Program-made: the position numbers and the translations under genes
Assembly: GCF_014384805.1 (NCBI RefSeq)
Contig: NZ_JACRSS010000001.1
Location: 930,001-994,000 of the forward strand
From: Guopingia tenuis
Lineage (GTDB): Bacteria; Bacillota; Clostridia; Christensenellales; Christensenellaceae
Length of the DNA stretch: 64,000 nt
Direction: 5' to 3'
The notes under the pieces: model-generated
Databases searched by the model: none
Told to the model about the DNA's origin: nothing
The model's input: only the letters and a program-made list of their open reading frames with translations
Part shown: positions 1 to 7,703 of the stretch, in pieces
Layout: every line of letters begins with the position of its first letter
Position numbering within the stretch: the first letter of the stretch is position 1

Positions 1-59
1 GACAATGTTGCAGAACGGAATATAATATGAAATTGAAAATCAGTTTCATATTTAGGAGA
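1..59 (+). promoter_or_regulatory. Zur/Fur-type operator, promoter and RBS of the zinc uptake operon
   Basis: A -10 box TATAAT lies at 21-26. GACA at bases 1-4 could be the end of a TTGACA -35 box cut by the window edge (spacer 16). Directly overlapping the -10 is a near-perfect palindrome at 26-50, arms TATGAAATTGA and TCAGTTTCATA with one mismatch. Fur-family repressors bind such A/T-rich dyads. The AGGAGA at 54-59 is the ribosome binding site of the regulator. Zinc-loaded repressor here would block the whole operon; that is inferred from position. Confidence 0.75.
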
Positions 60-68
60 CAGATTGTG

Positions 69-488
69 ATGAAACACGCCTATAATACAAAACAGCGGGA
101 AAACATCCTTCGTGTCCTGCGGGAAACCAATGGCTCCCATATCACCGCCGATGGGCTGGCCGCCCTTTTGCAGGAGCAGGGGACGCCTGTTGGGAAAGCC
201 ACCATATACCGCTATCTGGAGGCCCTGGTGGAACAGGGAATGGTGCGCAAATATGTGATGGAAGGGGCCAGCGCCTGCTATCAATATATCGATGCGGCGT
301 CGGCCTGTGCCCAGCACCATCATTTCAAATGCACTGGCTGCGGGCGTCTTTTTCATATCGACTGCGCAGTTTTGCAGGACATGGAGGCCCATCTTCTGCG
401 GGAACACCATTTAAAAATCGATCCCACCCGCACCGTTCTTTATGGACAGTGCCCGGAGTGCGCCGGGAAAGACGAGGCACATCCATGA
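69..488 (+). CDS. zur: Fur-family transcriptional regulator, probably the zinc repressor Zur
   Basis: A 139-residue Fur-family repressor: N-terminal winged helix (about residues 1-80, with ITADGLAALLQ and KATIYRYLEAL) followed by a metal-binding dimerisation domain with the HHH cluster, CTGCGRLFHIDC and a final CPEC pair. The two CxxC pairs match the structural zinc site of the family. I chose the ATG at 69 because AGGAGA lies about 9 bases upstream; a longer in-frame start at 27 would fall inside the operator. Its stop overlaps the znuA start, so it is the first gene of a zinc importer operon. That context favours Zur over Fur or PerR, but sequence alone does not prove the metal. Confidence 0.85.
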   Translation: MKHAYNTKQRENILRVLRETNGSHITADGLAALLQEQGTPVGKATIYRYLEALVEQGMVRKYVMEGASACYQYIDAASACAQHHHFKCTGCGRLFHIDCAVLQDMEAHLLREHHLKIDPTRTVLYGQCPECAGKDEAHP

Positions 489-1450
489 GTCGGCGATGCA
501 GGCGCTGCCTCTGTCTTTTTCTGTTTCTTCTCTGGATGGCGATTCTTCTTGGCGGCTGTTCCCTTCCCTTTTCCAAGGATACCCCGGAGGACGGAAAGCT
601 GCGGGTCACCGCCACTCTCTTTCCCCAATATGACTTTGCCAGGGCCATCGCCGGGGACCGGGCCGATGTCGTCCTGCTGATCCCGCCGGGCCTGGACAGC
701 CATTCCTATGAACCTTCTCCCGCCGACCTGATCTCCATCAACCGCAGCGATCTCTTTTTCTATACCGGAGAGTATATGGAGAGCTGGGCGGGCGACCTGA
801 TCGCGGGCTTGGAAAGCGATACAGTGCAGGTAGTGGATGTCTCCCAGGGGCTGACGCTCATAAGCGAGGAGGAGGAACACGGCCACGATCACGAGGAGGA
901 ATCCCTCTTCGGACACCATCATGAATATGATCCCCATATCTGGACCAGCCCGGTTATGGCGAAAACCATGGTCGAGAATATAGAAAAAGCCTTTTGCGAA
1001 AAAGACCCGGAGGGTGCTTCCTATTATCATGCCAACGCCCAGGCCTATCTCCGGGAGCTGGACACCCTGGATCAGGAATTTCGGCAGATCGTCGCCCAGG
1101 GGAAGCGCAGGGAGATCCTGTTCGGCGGCCATTTTGCCCTCTATTATTTCGTTCGGGAATATGGCCTGTCCTATGAGGCGGCCTACGATTCCTGCGCCTC
1201 GGAAACCGAACCCAGCGTCCGGGCCGTCAAACATATCATCGATGAGATTCGGGAAGAGGATATCCCCGTCATCTATTATGAAGAACTTTCCGATCCCAAG
1301 GTGGCCCAGGCCATTGCGGAAGAAACCGGCGCCAAAATGCTGCTCTTTCATTCCTGCCATAACGTCTCCAAAGACGAATGGGAGGCCGGCGCCACCTATC
1401 TATCCCTGATGCGGCAAAACGCAGAAAATCTGAAGGAGGGACTATCCTGA
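485..1450 (+). CDS. znuA: Zinc ABC transporter substrate-binding lipoprotein
   Basis: A 321-residue cluster A-I metal-binding protein that captures zinc outside the membrane and hands it to ZnuB. It starts with a hydrophobic signal ending in the lipobox LLGGC, so it is a lipoprotein. Conserved pieces include TLFPQYDFARAIAG, the metal-ligand segment PGLDSHSYEPSP, and an acidic, histidine-rich loop (about residues 128-145, HGHDH and GHHHEYDPHIW) typical of zinc rather than manganese binders. The ATG overlaps the regulator stop by four bases, implying coupled translation. A much longer in-frame extension upstream overlaps the regulator and is not credible. Confidence 0.9.
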   Translation: MSRRCRRCLCLFLFLLWMAILLGGCSLPFSKDTPEDGKLRVTATLFPQYDFARAIAGDRADVVLLIPPGLDSHSYEPSPADLISINRSDLFFYTGEYMESWAGDLIAGLESDTVQVVDVSQGLTLISEEEEHGHDHEEESLFGHHHEYDPHIWTSPVMAKTMVENIEKAFCEKDPEGASYYHANAQAYLRELDTLDQEFRQIVAQGKRREILFGGHFALYYFVREYGLSYEAAYDSCASETEPSVRAVKHIIDEIREEDIPVIYYEELSDPKVAQAIAEETGAKMLLFHSCHNVSKDEWEAGATYLSLMRQNAENLKEGLS

Positions 1451-1451
1451 T

Positions 1452-2162
1452 ATGCCCATTCTCACACTGCGCGGCGTGAGCGCCGCCTATGATCACCATA
1501 CTGTCCTCTCCGGCGTGACCTTTGCGCTGCAGGAGGGGGATACCCTCGCCATTGTCGGCCCCAACGGCTCGGGCAAAAGTACGCTGGCCAAAGCCATTTT
1601 GGGCCTGCTCCCTCTGCAGTCCGGCAGCATCTCCTGGGGGGAGGGCATCTCTCCCCGGCAGATCGGCTATCTGGCGCAGCAGACGCAGATCCAAAAGGAT
1701 TTCCCCGCCTCTGTTCAGGAGGTCGTGCTCTCCGGGCGGCTCAACCATCTGGGCCGCCGCCCCTTCTTTTCCCGGGAGGACCGCCGGGCCGCCCAGAAAA
1801 ATATGGTGCGCCTTGGTATTGATGCGCTGGCCAAACGCTCCTATCGCGATTTGTCCGGGGGACAGCAGCAGCGGGTTCTCCTGGCCCGGGCGCTTTGCGC
1901 CACGGAAAAGTTATTGCTGCTGGATGAACCCGCCACTGGGCTGGATCCTCTGGTGACGGCAGAGCTCTATCAACTCATTGATTCTCTCAAGAAGGAAAAG
2001 GGGCTTTCCATCATTATGGTGACGCACGATATCGCTTATGCCGTTTCCAGCGCCACGAAACTGCTGCATCTGGAGGAAAAACCGCTGTTTTTCGGCACGC
2101 CGGAGGAATACCGCAGGAGCGAGCTCGGCCGCCGTTTTTTGGGAGGAGAAAGCCATGCTTGA
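1452..2162 (+). CDS. znuC: Zinc ABC transporter ATP-binding protein
   Basis: A 236-residue ABC ATPase powering zinc import with ZnuA and ZnuB. Walker A is GPNGSGKST near residue 36, the signature is DLSGGQQQR near 135, and Walker B is LLLLDEPATGLD followed by the switch histidine in MVTHDI. It starts one base after the znuA stop and its end overlaps the start of the permease gene. Length and motifs fit the ZnuC/MntB family, and the operon context supports zinc. Confidence 0.9.
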   Translation: MPILTLRGVSAAYDHHTVLSGVTFALQEGDTLAIVGPNGSGKSTLAKAILGLLPLQSGSISWGEGISPRQIGYLAQQTQIQKDFPASVQEVVLSGRLNHLGRRPFFSREDRRAAQKNMVRLGIDALAKRSYRDLSGGQQQRVLLARALCATEKLLLLDEPATGLDPLVTAELYQLIDSLKKEKGLSIIMVTHDIAYAVSSATKLLHLEEKPLFFGTPEEYRRSELGRRFLGGESHA

Positions 2163-2973
2163 ATTGTTTGCCGATTTGTTTTCCTATTCCTTCATGAGCC
2201 GGGCCATGATTGTCGGCGTGTTGGTGGCTCTCTGCTCGGCTCTTTTGGGTGTGAGCCTGGTTCTCAAGCGATATTCCATGATCGGGGACGGCCTTTCCCA
2301 TGTGGGGTTTGGCGCGCTCTCGGTGGCCGTTGCCATGAATGTCGCCCCTTTGCAGGTTTCCATTCCCGTGGTGGTCATCGCGGCCTTTTTGCTGCTCCGC
2401 ATCAACAGCGACAGCCGCATCAAGGGCGACGCTGCCATCGCTCTGATTTCCAGCAGCGCTCTGGCTATTGGTGTTATCGTCACATCCCTCACCACCGGCC
2501 TCAATGCCGATGTCCATAACTATCTGTTTGGCAGCATCCTGGCCATGTCGGAAAGCGATGTTGTGTTGAGCATCTCCCTTTCAGTTCTGGTTCTGCTGCT
2601 GTTTATCGTGTTCTACCACCGCCTGTTCGCTGTCACCTTTGACGAATCCTTCGCCCGGGCCACCGGCACACGCTGCAGCGTCTATAACATGCTTCTGGCC
2701 CTTCTGACGGCCATTACCATTGTCGTGGGCATGCGGATCATGGGAGCCATGCTGATCTCCAGCCTGGTGATTTTCCCCGCCCTCACCTCCATGCGGGTCT
2801 GCCGGAGCTTCCGCGGGGTTATCCTCTGCTCGGCAGTCATCTCCGTCCTGTGCTTCTTTCTGGGGATGTTTGCCTCCTATGTGTTCTCTACGCCGGCCGG
2901 CGCCAGCGTGGTCGTCGTCAATCTGGCCGCCTTCCTGCTGTTCTCCCTTGTCGGCAAATGCCGGCGGGCCTGA
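2155..2973 (+). CDS. znuB: Zinc ABC transporter permease
   Basis: A 272-residue integral membrane protein of the ABC-3 family with about eight hydrophobic segments. It contains the family-typical SMIGDGLSHVGFGALSVA and GMRIMGAMLISSLVIFPA. The ATG at 2155 is preceded by GGGAGGAG and overlaps the ATPase gene by eight bases. It forms the membrane channel for zinc. It is the last gene of the operon; I see no strong terminator directly behind it. Confidence 0.9.
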   Translation: MLELFADLFSYSFMSRAMIVGVLVALCSALLGVSLVLKRYSMIGDGLSHVGFGALSVAVAMNVAPLQVSIPVVVIAAFLLLRINSDSRIKGDAAIALISSSALAIGVIVTSLTTGLNADVHNYLFGSILAMSESDVVLSISLSVLVLLLFIVFYHRLFAVTFDESFARATGTRCSVYNMLLALLTAITIVVGMRIMGAMLISSLVIFPALTSMRVCRSFRGVILCSAVISVLCFFLGMFASYVFSTPAGASVVVVNLAAFLLFSLVGKCRRA

Positions 2974-3230
2974 CAAAACACGGATCGTTTGGTTTTCCAG
3001 CCTCATAACCATATGGACGTTTCCCGCGCCAAGGATATCTTTGCGCGGGAAAATAATTTTATCTGGAATATAATTCCCGCGGAAGGGACATTCCGGAATT
3101 TTCCCGTCAGCTGGTATTTGGCAGAAAGCAGGCTCTTATCTCCTTATTCTATCCTTCACTCCCCTCCCGTCTGACCGTCGCCCTCTCCTGAATGGCTCCT
3201 TTTTCCCCTGGCGTGCCGCAGTTCTCCCAG

Positions 3231-3260
3231 CAAAAACGGGAGGCATACTGCCTCCCGTTT
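3231..3260 (-). terminator. Rho-independent terminator of the RND exporter gene
   Basis: A perfect 12-bp stem (3234-3245 with 3249-3260) around a 3-base loop is followed on the minus strand by a run of T. It lies eight bases past the stop of the RND gene. The 250 bases between znuB and this hairpin hold nothing else I can support. Confidence 0.9.
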
Positions 3261-3268
3261 CCCATCGC

Positions 3269-6200
3269 TTATTCTTCCGGCTCTTTCAGTTCTTTTTTCT
3301 TGTATTTTCCCCGATTAAAGATATCATAGAGGGCCGGAACCACAAACAGCGTGAGCAGTGTTCCATAAACCAGCCCGCCGATGGTCACAACTGCCATGGG
3401 CTGGATCATGCCCGCGCCCGTTCCCACGCCCAGCGCCATGGTGAACAGGCCAAGGATGGTGGTGATGGCCGTCATGAGGATGGGGCGCAGACGCGTCCGG
3501 GCCGCATCCAAGATGGCTTCCCGCTTTTCCATGCCCTCTTCCCGCAGCTGGTTGACATAGTCCACCAGCACGATGCCGTTGTTGACGATAATTCCCGCCA
3601 GGATCAGGAAGCCCAGCGCCGCAATGACCGAAAGCTCCATGCCCGTCAGCAGCAGGGCCAGCAGGCCGCCTGTAAAGGCCAGAGGGATGGTAAACAGCAC
3701 GATGAAGGGCGACAGCAGCGACTGGAACTGGGCCACCATGATGAGATAGATGAACACCACCGCGACCAGCACCAGGAATACCATATCCCGCATGGCGGAG
3801 GATATCATCTCGCTCTCGCCCTGAATCTCGATGGAATAGCCCTCTGGCACTTCATAGGCATCGAGCTTTTTCTGCAGCTCCCGGCTCACCAAGCTCACGT
3901 TGTGCGCGCTGTCCACATCACAGCCGGCGGTCACAACGCGCTGCTGGTTAACCCGCTGAATGGTCGACAGACCCTCGGCGTTGCTGATAGAGGCGATATC
4001 CTGAAGCTTCACTGTCTTTTTCTCGCCGTTTTCGTCCTCTTCTTCCAGCGTAAGCTCCATCTCCCGGATATCCTGCGGCGTCTTATCGAGGTTCTTCCCG
4101 TCAATGACCACCACAGGGACATCCTGGTTTTCAATGGTAATATTCGTCGCCGTTTTTCCCTCAGCCAGCACCCCGCTGATCTCAGCATAGACCTGCGCCA
4201 CTGTCAGCCCATGTTCCATGGCTTTATCCTTATCCACGGTGATGCGGATTTCCGGCGTGCTCTCTTCCATGCCGTCGGAAACCTCTGTTGTTCCCTCAGT
4301 TTCCTCCATTAGTGCGGCAACTTCTCCGGCCATCCGGCGGAGCGTATCCAGATCCCGGCCCTCGATATTCACCTGGATCCCGGTCCCGCCCAGGGCCGAC
4401 ATATCCATATTGGAAGTGGAAACCGAAAGCTCGCAGTTCATCCCCTGGGTCTTTTCTAAAATTGCCGTTTCCAGCTGGGCATTGGTCTGGGCCTTATTTT
4501 CATCCAGAAGGAGATAGAAGGACGCCTCGGTCTTAGAGCTGTTCCCCAGCATGCTCTGGCCCCCGATCATGGCCCCCACAGTCTCCACATCCGGGATCTC
4601 CAGGATCTTCTCCATCACCTGCCCCGCCATCTCTTTCGTATCAGCAAAAGTGCTGTCCTCCGGCATGGTCATGGTGACAGACATCTGGCTGCTGTCTGCC
4701 TCGGGGATAAAGGACATCCCCATGCTCCCCACCATTACGCCGCAAAATACCAGAAGTGCCGTCACCAGGCACAAAACCGGCGCCTTATGGGAAAGCGTCC
4801 ACCCAAGGGCTTTGACATAGCCGTTGGCGAACCCGTCAAACCATTTATGCTTTTTCTCCCGGGTTTTTACCAGCATGCCGGACGCCATCGTCGGAACCAG
4901 TGTCAGCGCCACAATCAGGCTGGCGATGAGGGAATAGGCGATGGTCAGGCCCATATCCGTAAACAGCTCTTTAGAGATGCCGTCGGTAAATACCAGCGGC
5001 AGGAATACGCAGATGGTGGTGAGCGTCGAAGCGGCGATCGCTCCCGCCACCTGTTTTGCTCCTTTGACGGCTGCTTCCCGGATGGGAACGCCCAGGCTCC
5101 GCATGCGATAGATATTTTCGATTACCACAATGGAATTATCCACCAGCATGCCCACCCCCAGAGCCAGGCCCGAAAGGGAAATGATATTCAGCGTAACGCC
5201 TGTGAAATACATCATGGCCACGGCAAAAATCACGCTGATGGGGATCGACAGGGCAATGATAATGGTCGGCCGCGCATCCCGCAGGAAGAGCAGCAGCACG
5301 AGAATCGCCAATACCGCGCCATAGAGCAGATTTTCAATGACAGTTCCGATGATGATATGGATATATACCCCCTGGTTCATCAGGGTAGTAAAGTGCAGAT
5401 CCGGATTTTTGGCCTGAAGCTCATCCATCGTTTTTTCAATGGCATCCGTCACATCCGCAGTGGAATAGGTCGCCTGCTTCTGGAAGGAGAGGATCACGCC
5501 GTCGTTTCCGTTCACCTTGGCATACAACTCATCGGCGTTGTCCGCCAGCTCCACATCCGCCACATCGTTCAGCGTAACCTTTTCCATGCCTTCTATATCC
5601 AGCGTAAACAGCAGCAGCCCCTGCATCTCCTCGGGCGTGGCAAACTGGTCGCCCACCTTCACCAGATAATCCACGCCATCCGCCGCCACATAGCCCGCCG
5701 GCATGGAAAAGTTCTGCGCCGTCAGAAGGCCGGAAACCATATCCGCCGTGATAACGCCGTCCAGAGACGCCTGCTTAAACGCCTCTTCCCGGGCGGCCTC
5801 AAATTCCCCGGTTTTCGCCGCCAGCTCCTTCTCCCCGCTGGAAATCTGCTGCTTGGCCTTGGAAAATTCGCTGTTCATGGTCTGCCTGGCGGTGTCCAGC
5901 TGGCCAATCTGTTCCTCCAGCTGTGCCTTTTGCGTATCCAGCTCGCCTTTTTTCGCCTGGGCTTCGCCAAGCTGTTTTTCCAGCTCGGAAAGCTGCGCCT
6001 GCGCGGTTGTTTTCTGGGCCTCCAGAGCGCCGATATTCGCGTCCATCTGAGCCAGCTGTTCCTCCGTCGCTCCGGCGGCGGCCATTTCGCCGCGCTGCTT
6101 TTGCAGGGCGGCCAGGCTTTCCTCCAGCTTGGAAATCCCTTCCTGAGCGGCGGTCCGCCCGTCTTCCAGCTGGCCGATGCCGCTTTCCAGCTCTTTTTCC

Positions 6201-6970
6201 CCGGCTTCCAGCTGCTCCCTGCCGGACTCCAATTTCTGATACGCACTCTCCAGCTCCGCCGTCTTTTGCTTCTCCGTCTCGGAAAGCTGTTTTTTCCCGC
6301 TGGCAAGCTGAGCCTTGGCGTCCTTGAGCTGCCCTTCCACTTTTGAAAGATCGCTGTCTATGCTGGCCAGGATTTTTTCATTCAGCGCGTCGATCTTTTC
6401 CTGGCTGATGGTCACCTCCATCTGGCTCTCGATCAGGCCGGAGGGGGTGACCGAAGCGACGCCCTCCGTGCCCTCCAGTTCTGTCAGAATCTGTTCATTG
6501 ACCAGCCGGGAAACCTCCTGGACATCCATTCCCTCCACGTCTACCGCGGCCAGAAGAACCGGCATCATATTGGGGTTCAGCTTCATAATCATGGGGCTGC
6601 CGACGCCGCTGTCCTTCCATGCTGCCTCCACCTGGTCGAGGCTCTCCCGCATATCCACGGTGACGGAATCCATATTTGCATTGTTGCTGAACTCCAAAAT
6701 CACCATGGAGAGGTTCTCGCTGGAAATCGAGTTAATCTCCTTGATGCTGCTCATGGTGGCCATTGCCTGCTCCACAGGCTTTGTCACCATGGTTTCCACT
6801 TTCTCCGGGCTCGCGCCGGGGAAGGTGGTATAGACCACTGCATAGGGCAGGTTCATGCTGGGCAGCAGGTCTGTCGTCATATTCAGAAAGGAAATGACTC
6901 CCAGCAAAATCACCAGCACCACCGCGACTACCACAGTATACGGCTTCTTTACGCTCCATTTTGATAACAT
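3269..6970 (-). CDS. RND-family (HAE1/AcrB-like) efflux pump with a coiled-coil insertion
   Basis: A 1233-residue proton-driven exporter with the RND layout: TM1 at the N-terminus, two porter domains and two blocks of TM helices (with GMLVDNSIVVIENIYR in TM4 and GIIVNNGIVLVDYVNQLR in the second block). The first porter domain contains an extra segment of about 200 residues (about 190-400) made almost wholly of Lys/Glu/Gln/Leu heptads, predicted as a long coiled-coil hairpin. I chose the ATG at 6970, five bases after GGAGGG, over an upstream ATG at 6994. It sits 55 bases behind a MarR gene on the same strand. No membrane-fusion or outer-membrane partner gene is nearby, as expected for a single-membrane cell. 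The substrate cannot be read from the sequence. Confidence 0.92.
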   Translation of the reverse strand: MLSKWSVKKPYTVVVAVVLVILLGVISFLNMTTDLLPSMNLPYAVVYTTFPGASPEKVETMVTKPVEQAMATMSSIKEINSISSENLSMVILEFSNNANMDSVTVDMRESLDQVEAAWKDSGVGSPMIMKLNPNMMPVLLAAVDVEGMDVQEVSRLVNEQILTELEGTEGVASVTPSGLIESQMEVTISQEKIDALNEKILASIDSDLSKVEGQLKDAKAQLASGKKQLSETEKQKTAELESAYQKLESGREQLEAGEKELESGIGQLEDGRTAAQEGISKLEESLAALQKQRGEMAAAGATEEQLAQMDANIGALEAQKTTAQAQLSELEKQLGEAQAKKGELDTQKAQLEEQIGQLDTARQTMNSEFSKAKQQISSGEKELAAKTGEFEAAREEAFKQASLDGVITADMVSGLLTAQNFSMPAGYVAADGVDYLVKVGDQFATPEEMQGLLLFTLDIEGMEKVTLNDVADVELADNADELYAKVNGNDGVILSFQKQATYSTADVTDAIEKTMDELQAKNPDLHFTTLMNQGVYIHIIIGTVIENLLYGAVLAILVLLLFLRDARPTIIIALSIPISVIFAVAMMYFTGVTLNIISLSGLALGVGMLVDNSIVVIENIYRMRSLGVPIREAAVKGAKQVAGAIAASTLTTICVFLPLVFTDGISKELFTDMGLTIAYSLIASLIVALTLVPTMASGMLVKTREKKHKWFDGFANGYVKALGWTLSHKAPVLCLVTALLVFCGVMVGSMGMSFIPEADSSQMSVTMTMPEDSTFADTKEMAGQVMEKILEIPDVETVGAMIGGQSMLGNSSKTEASFYLLLDENKAQTNAQLETAILEKTQGMNCELSVSTSNMDMSALGGTGIQVNIEGRDLDTLRRMAGEVAALMEETEGTTEVSDGMEESTPEIRITVDKDKAMEHGLTVAQVYAEISGVLAEGKTATNITIENQDVPVVVIDGKNLDKTPQDIREMELTLEEEDENGEKKTVKLQDIASISNAEGLSTIQRVNQQRVVTAGCDVDSAHNVSLVSRELQKKLDAYEVPEGYSIEIQGESEMISSAMRDMVFLVLVAVVFIYLIMVAQFQSLLSPFIVLFTIPLAFTGGLLALLLTGMELSVIAALGFLILAGIIVNNGIVLVDYVNQLREEGMEKREAILDAARTRLRPILMTAITTILGLFTMALGVGTGAGMIQPMAVVTIGGLVYGTLLTLFVVPALYDIFNRGKYKKKELKEPEE

Positions 6971-7025
6971 TTTGTCCCTCCAAGTTTGCTGCAAAAAAGG
7001 AAAGGAAGTCTGTCTCCCCGGCCTT

Positions 7026-7478
7026 TTACTGTTCTTCCCGCAATACCTGCGTCATCATCCGGATGACGCGCACCATCGTCGCAACGTCCTGCTCGCCGGC
7101 CTGGGCCAGCACCCGCTCGGAAAGGCGGCAGTAATACGCCATGGCCTCTTCCAAAAGCGCCTCGCCCCGGTCCGTCAGCGAAACCAGAACGAAACGCCGG
7201 TTTCTCGCATCCGCCGCGCGGCTCACCAGCCCTTTTTTCTCCAATCCGTTGACCATTTGGGTTGTGGCGGGCTTTGTCATATCCATCTCCCGCGCCAGAT
7301 CGCTCATGGGGATTCCCGGCCCTTCCCGCCGCATCCCCGGTCCAGCATTTTTCAGCGTCCAAAGGGCCATCAGCCCCGCCAGGGAGAGCCCGGCAAACCG
7401 CTTTCCCTCCATGAGAGCCCGGCGGAACCCGGATACCGCTTCAAACACCATTTCATTTTGCCTGCTGATCTCTTTCAT
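7026..7478 (-). CDS. MarR-family transcriptional regulator
   Basis: A 150-residue MarR-type winged-helix protein. The recognition region is MSDLAREMDMTKPATTQMVNGLEKKGLVSRAADARNRRFVLVSLTDRGEALL, with the wing around R(N)RR. It is preceded by GAGGA at a normal distance and lies just upstream of the RND exporter on the same strand, so it probably represses both genes and responds to a pump substrate. The ligand is unknown. Confidence 0.85.
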   Translation of the reverse strand: MKEISRQNEMVFEAVSGFRRALMEGKRFAGLSLAGLMALWTLKNAGPGMRREGPGIPMSDLAREMDMTKPATTQMVNGLEKKGLVSRAADARNRRFVLVSLTDRGEALLEEAMAYYCRLSERVLAQAGEQDVATMVRVIRMMTQVLREEQ

Positions 7479-7633
7479 TCCATTTTCCTCATCTGTAAAT
7501 CCATCAACAATTAAGTATATTAACTCTTCTTTTCCTCCATGTCAATCCGGCTCGCCGGGCTTTACAAAATATTCATTTTTCAGAAAGGTTTCAAAGAAAT
7601 TCCATATACTAACCAGGAAATAAAAAATCCCTC

Positions 7634-7690
7634 TTGACAGGGCAGTAAAAGTTAGCTATTATAAACATACACCCCCCCTGGGTGGTGTAT
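7634..7690 (+). promoter_or_regulatory. Copper operon promoter with CsoR operator
   Basis: A near-consensus promoter, TTGACA at 7634-7639 and TATTAT at 7657-7662 with a 17-bp spacer. Over the expected start of transcription lies an inverted repeat, ATACACC at 7667-7673 and GGTGTAT at 7684-7690, around a C/G-rich centre. This matches the form of CsoR-type operators. The csoR gene lies at the end of the same operon, so Cu(I) should relieve repression. Confidence 0.85.
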
Positions 7691-7703
7691 AAGGAGGTGC
7701 AAT

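Noticed and set aside
440..1360. Long minus-strand open frame across znuA
   Set aside because: It is the shadow of a well-supported zinc-binding lipoprotein; no ribosome binding site or domain.
4787..6346. 519-codon plus-strand frame across the RND gene
   Set aside because: Low-complexity translation opposite the coiled-coil region; produced by GC-rich codon bias of the real gene.
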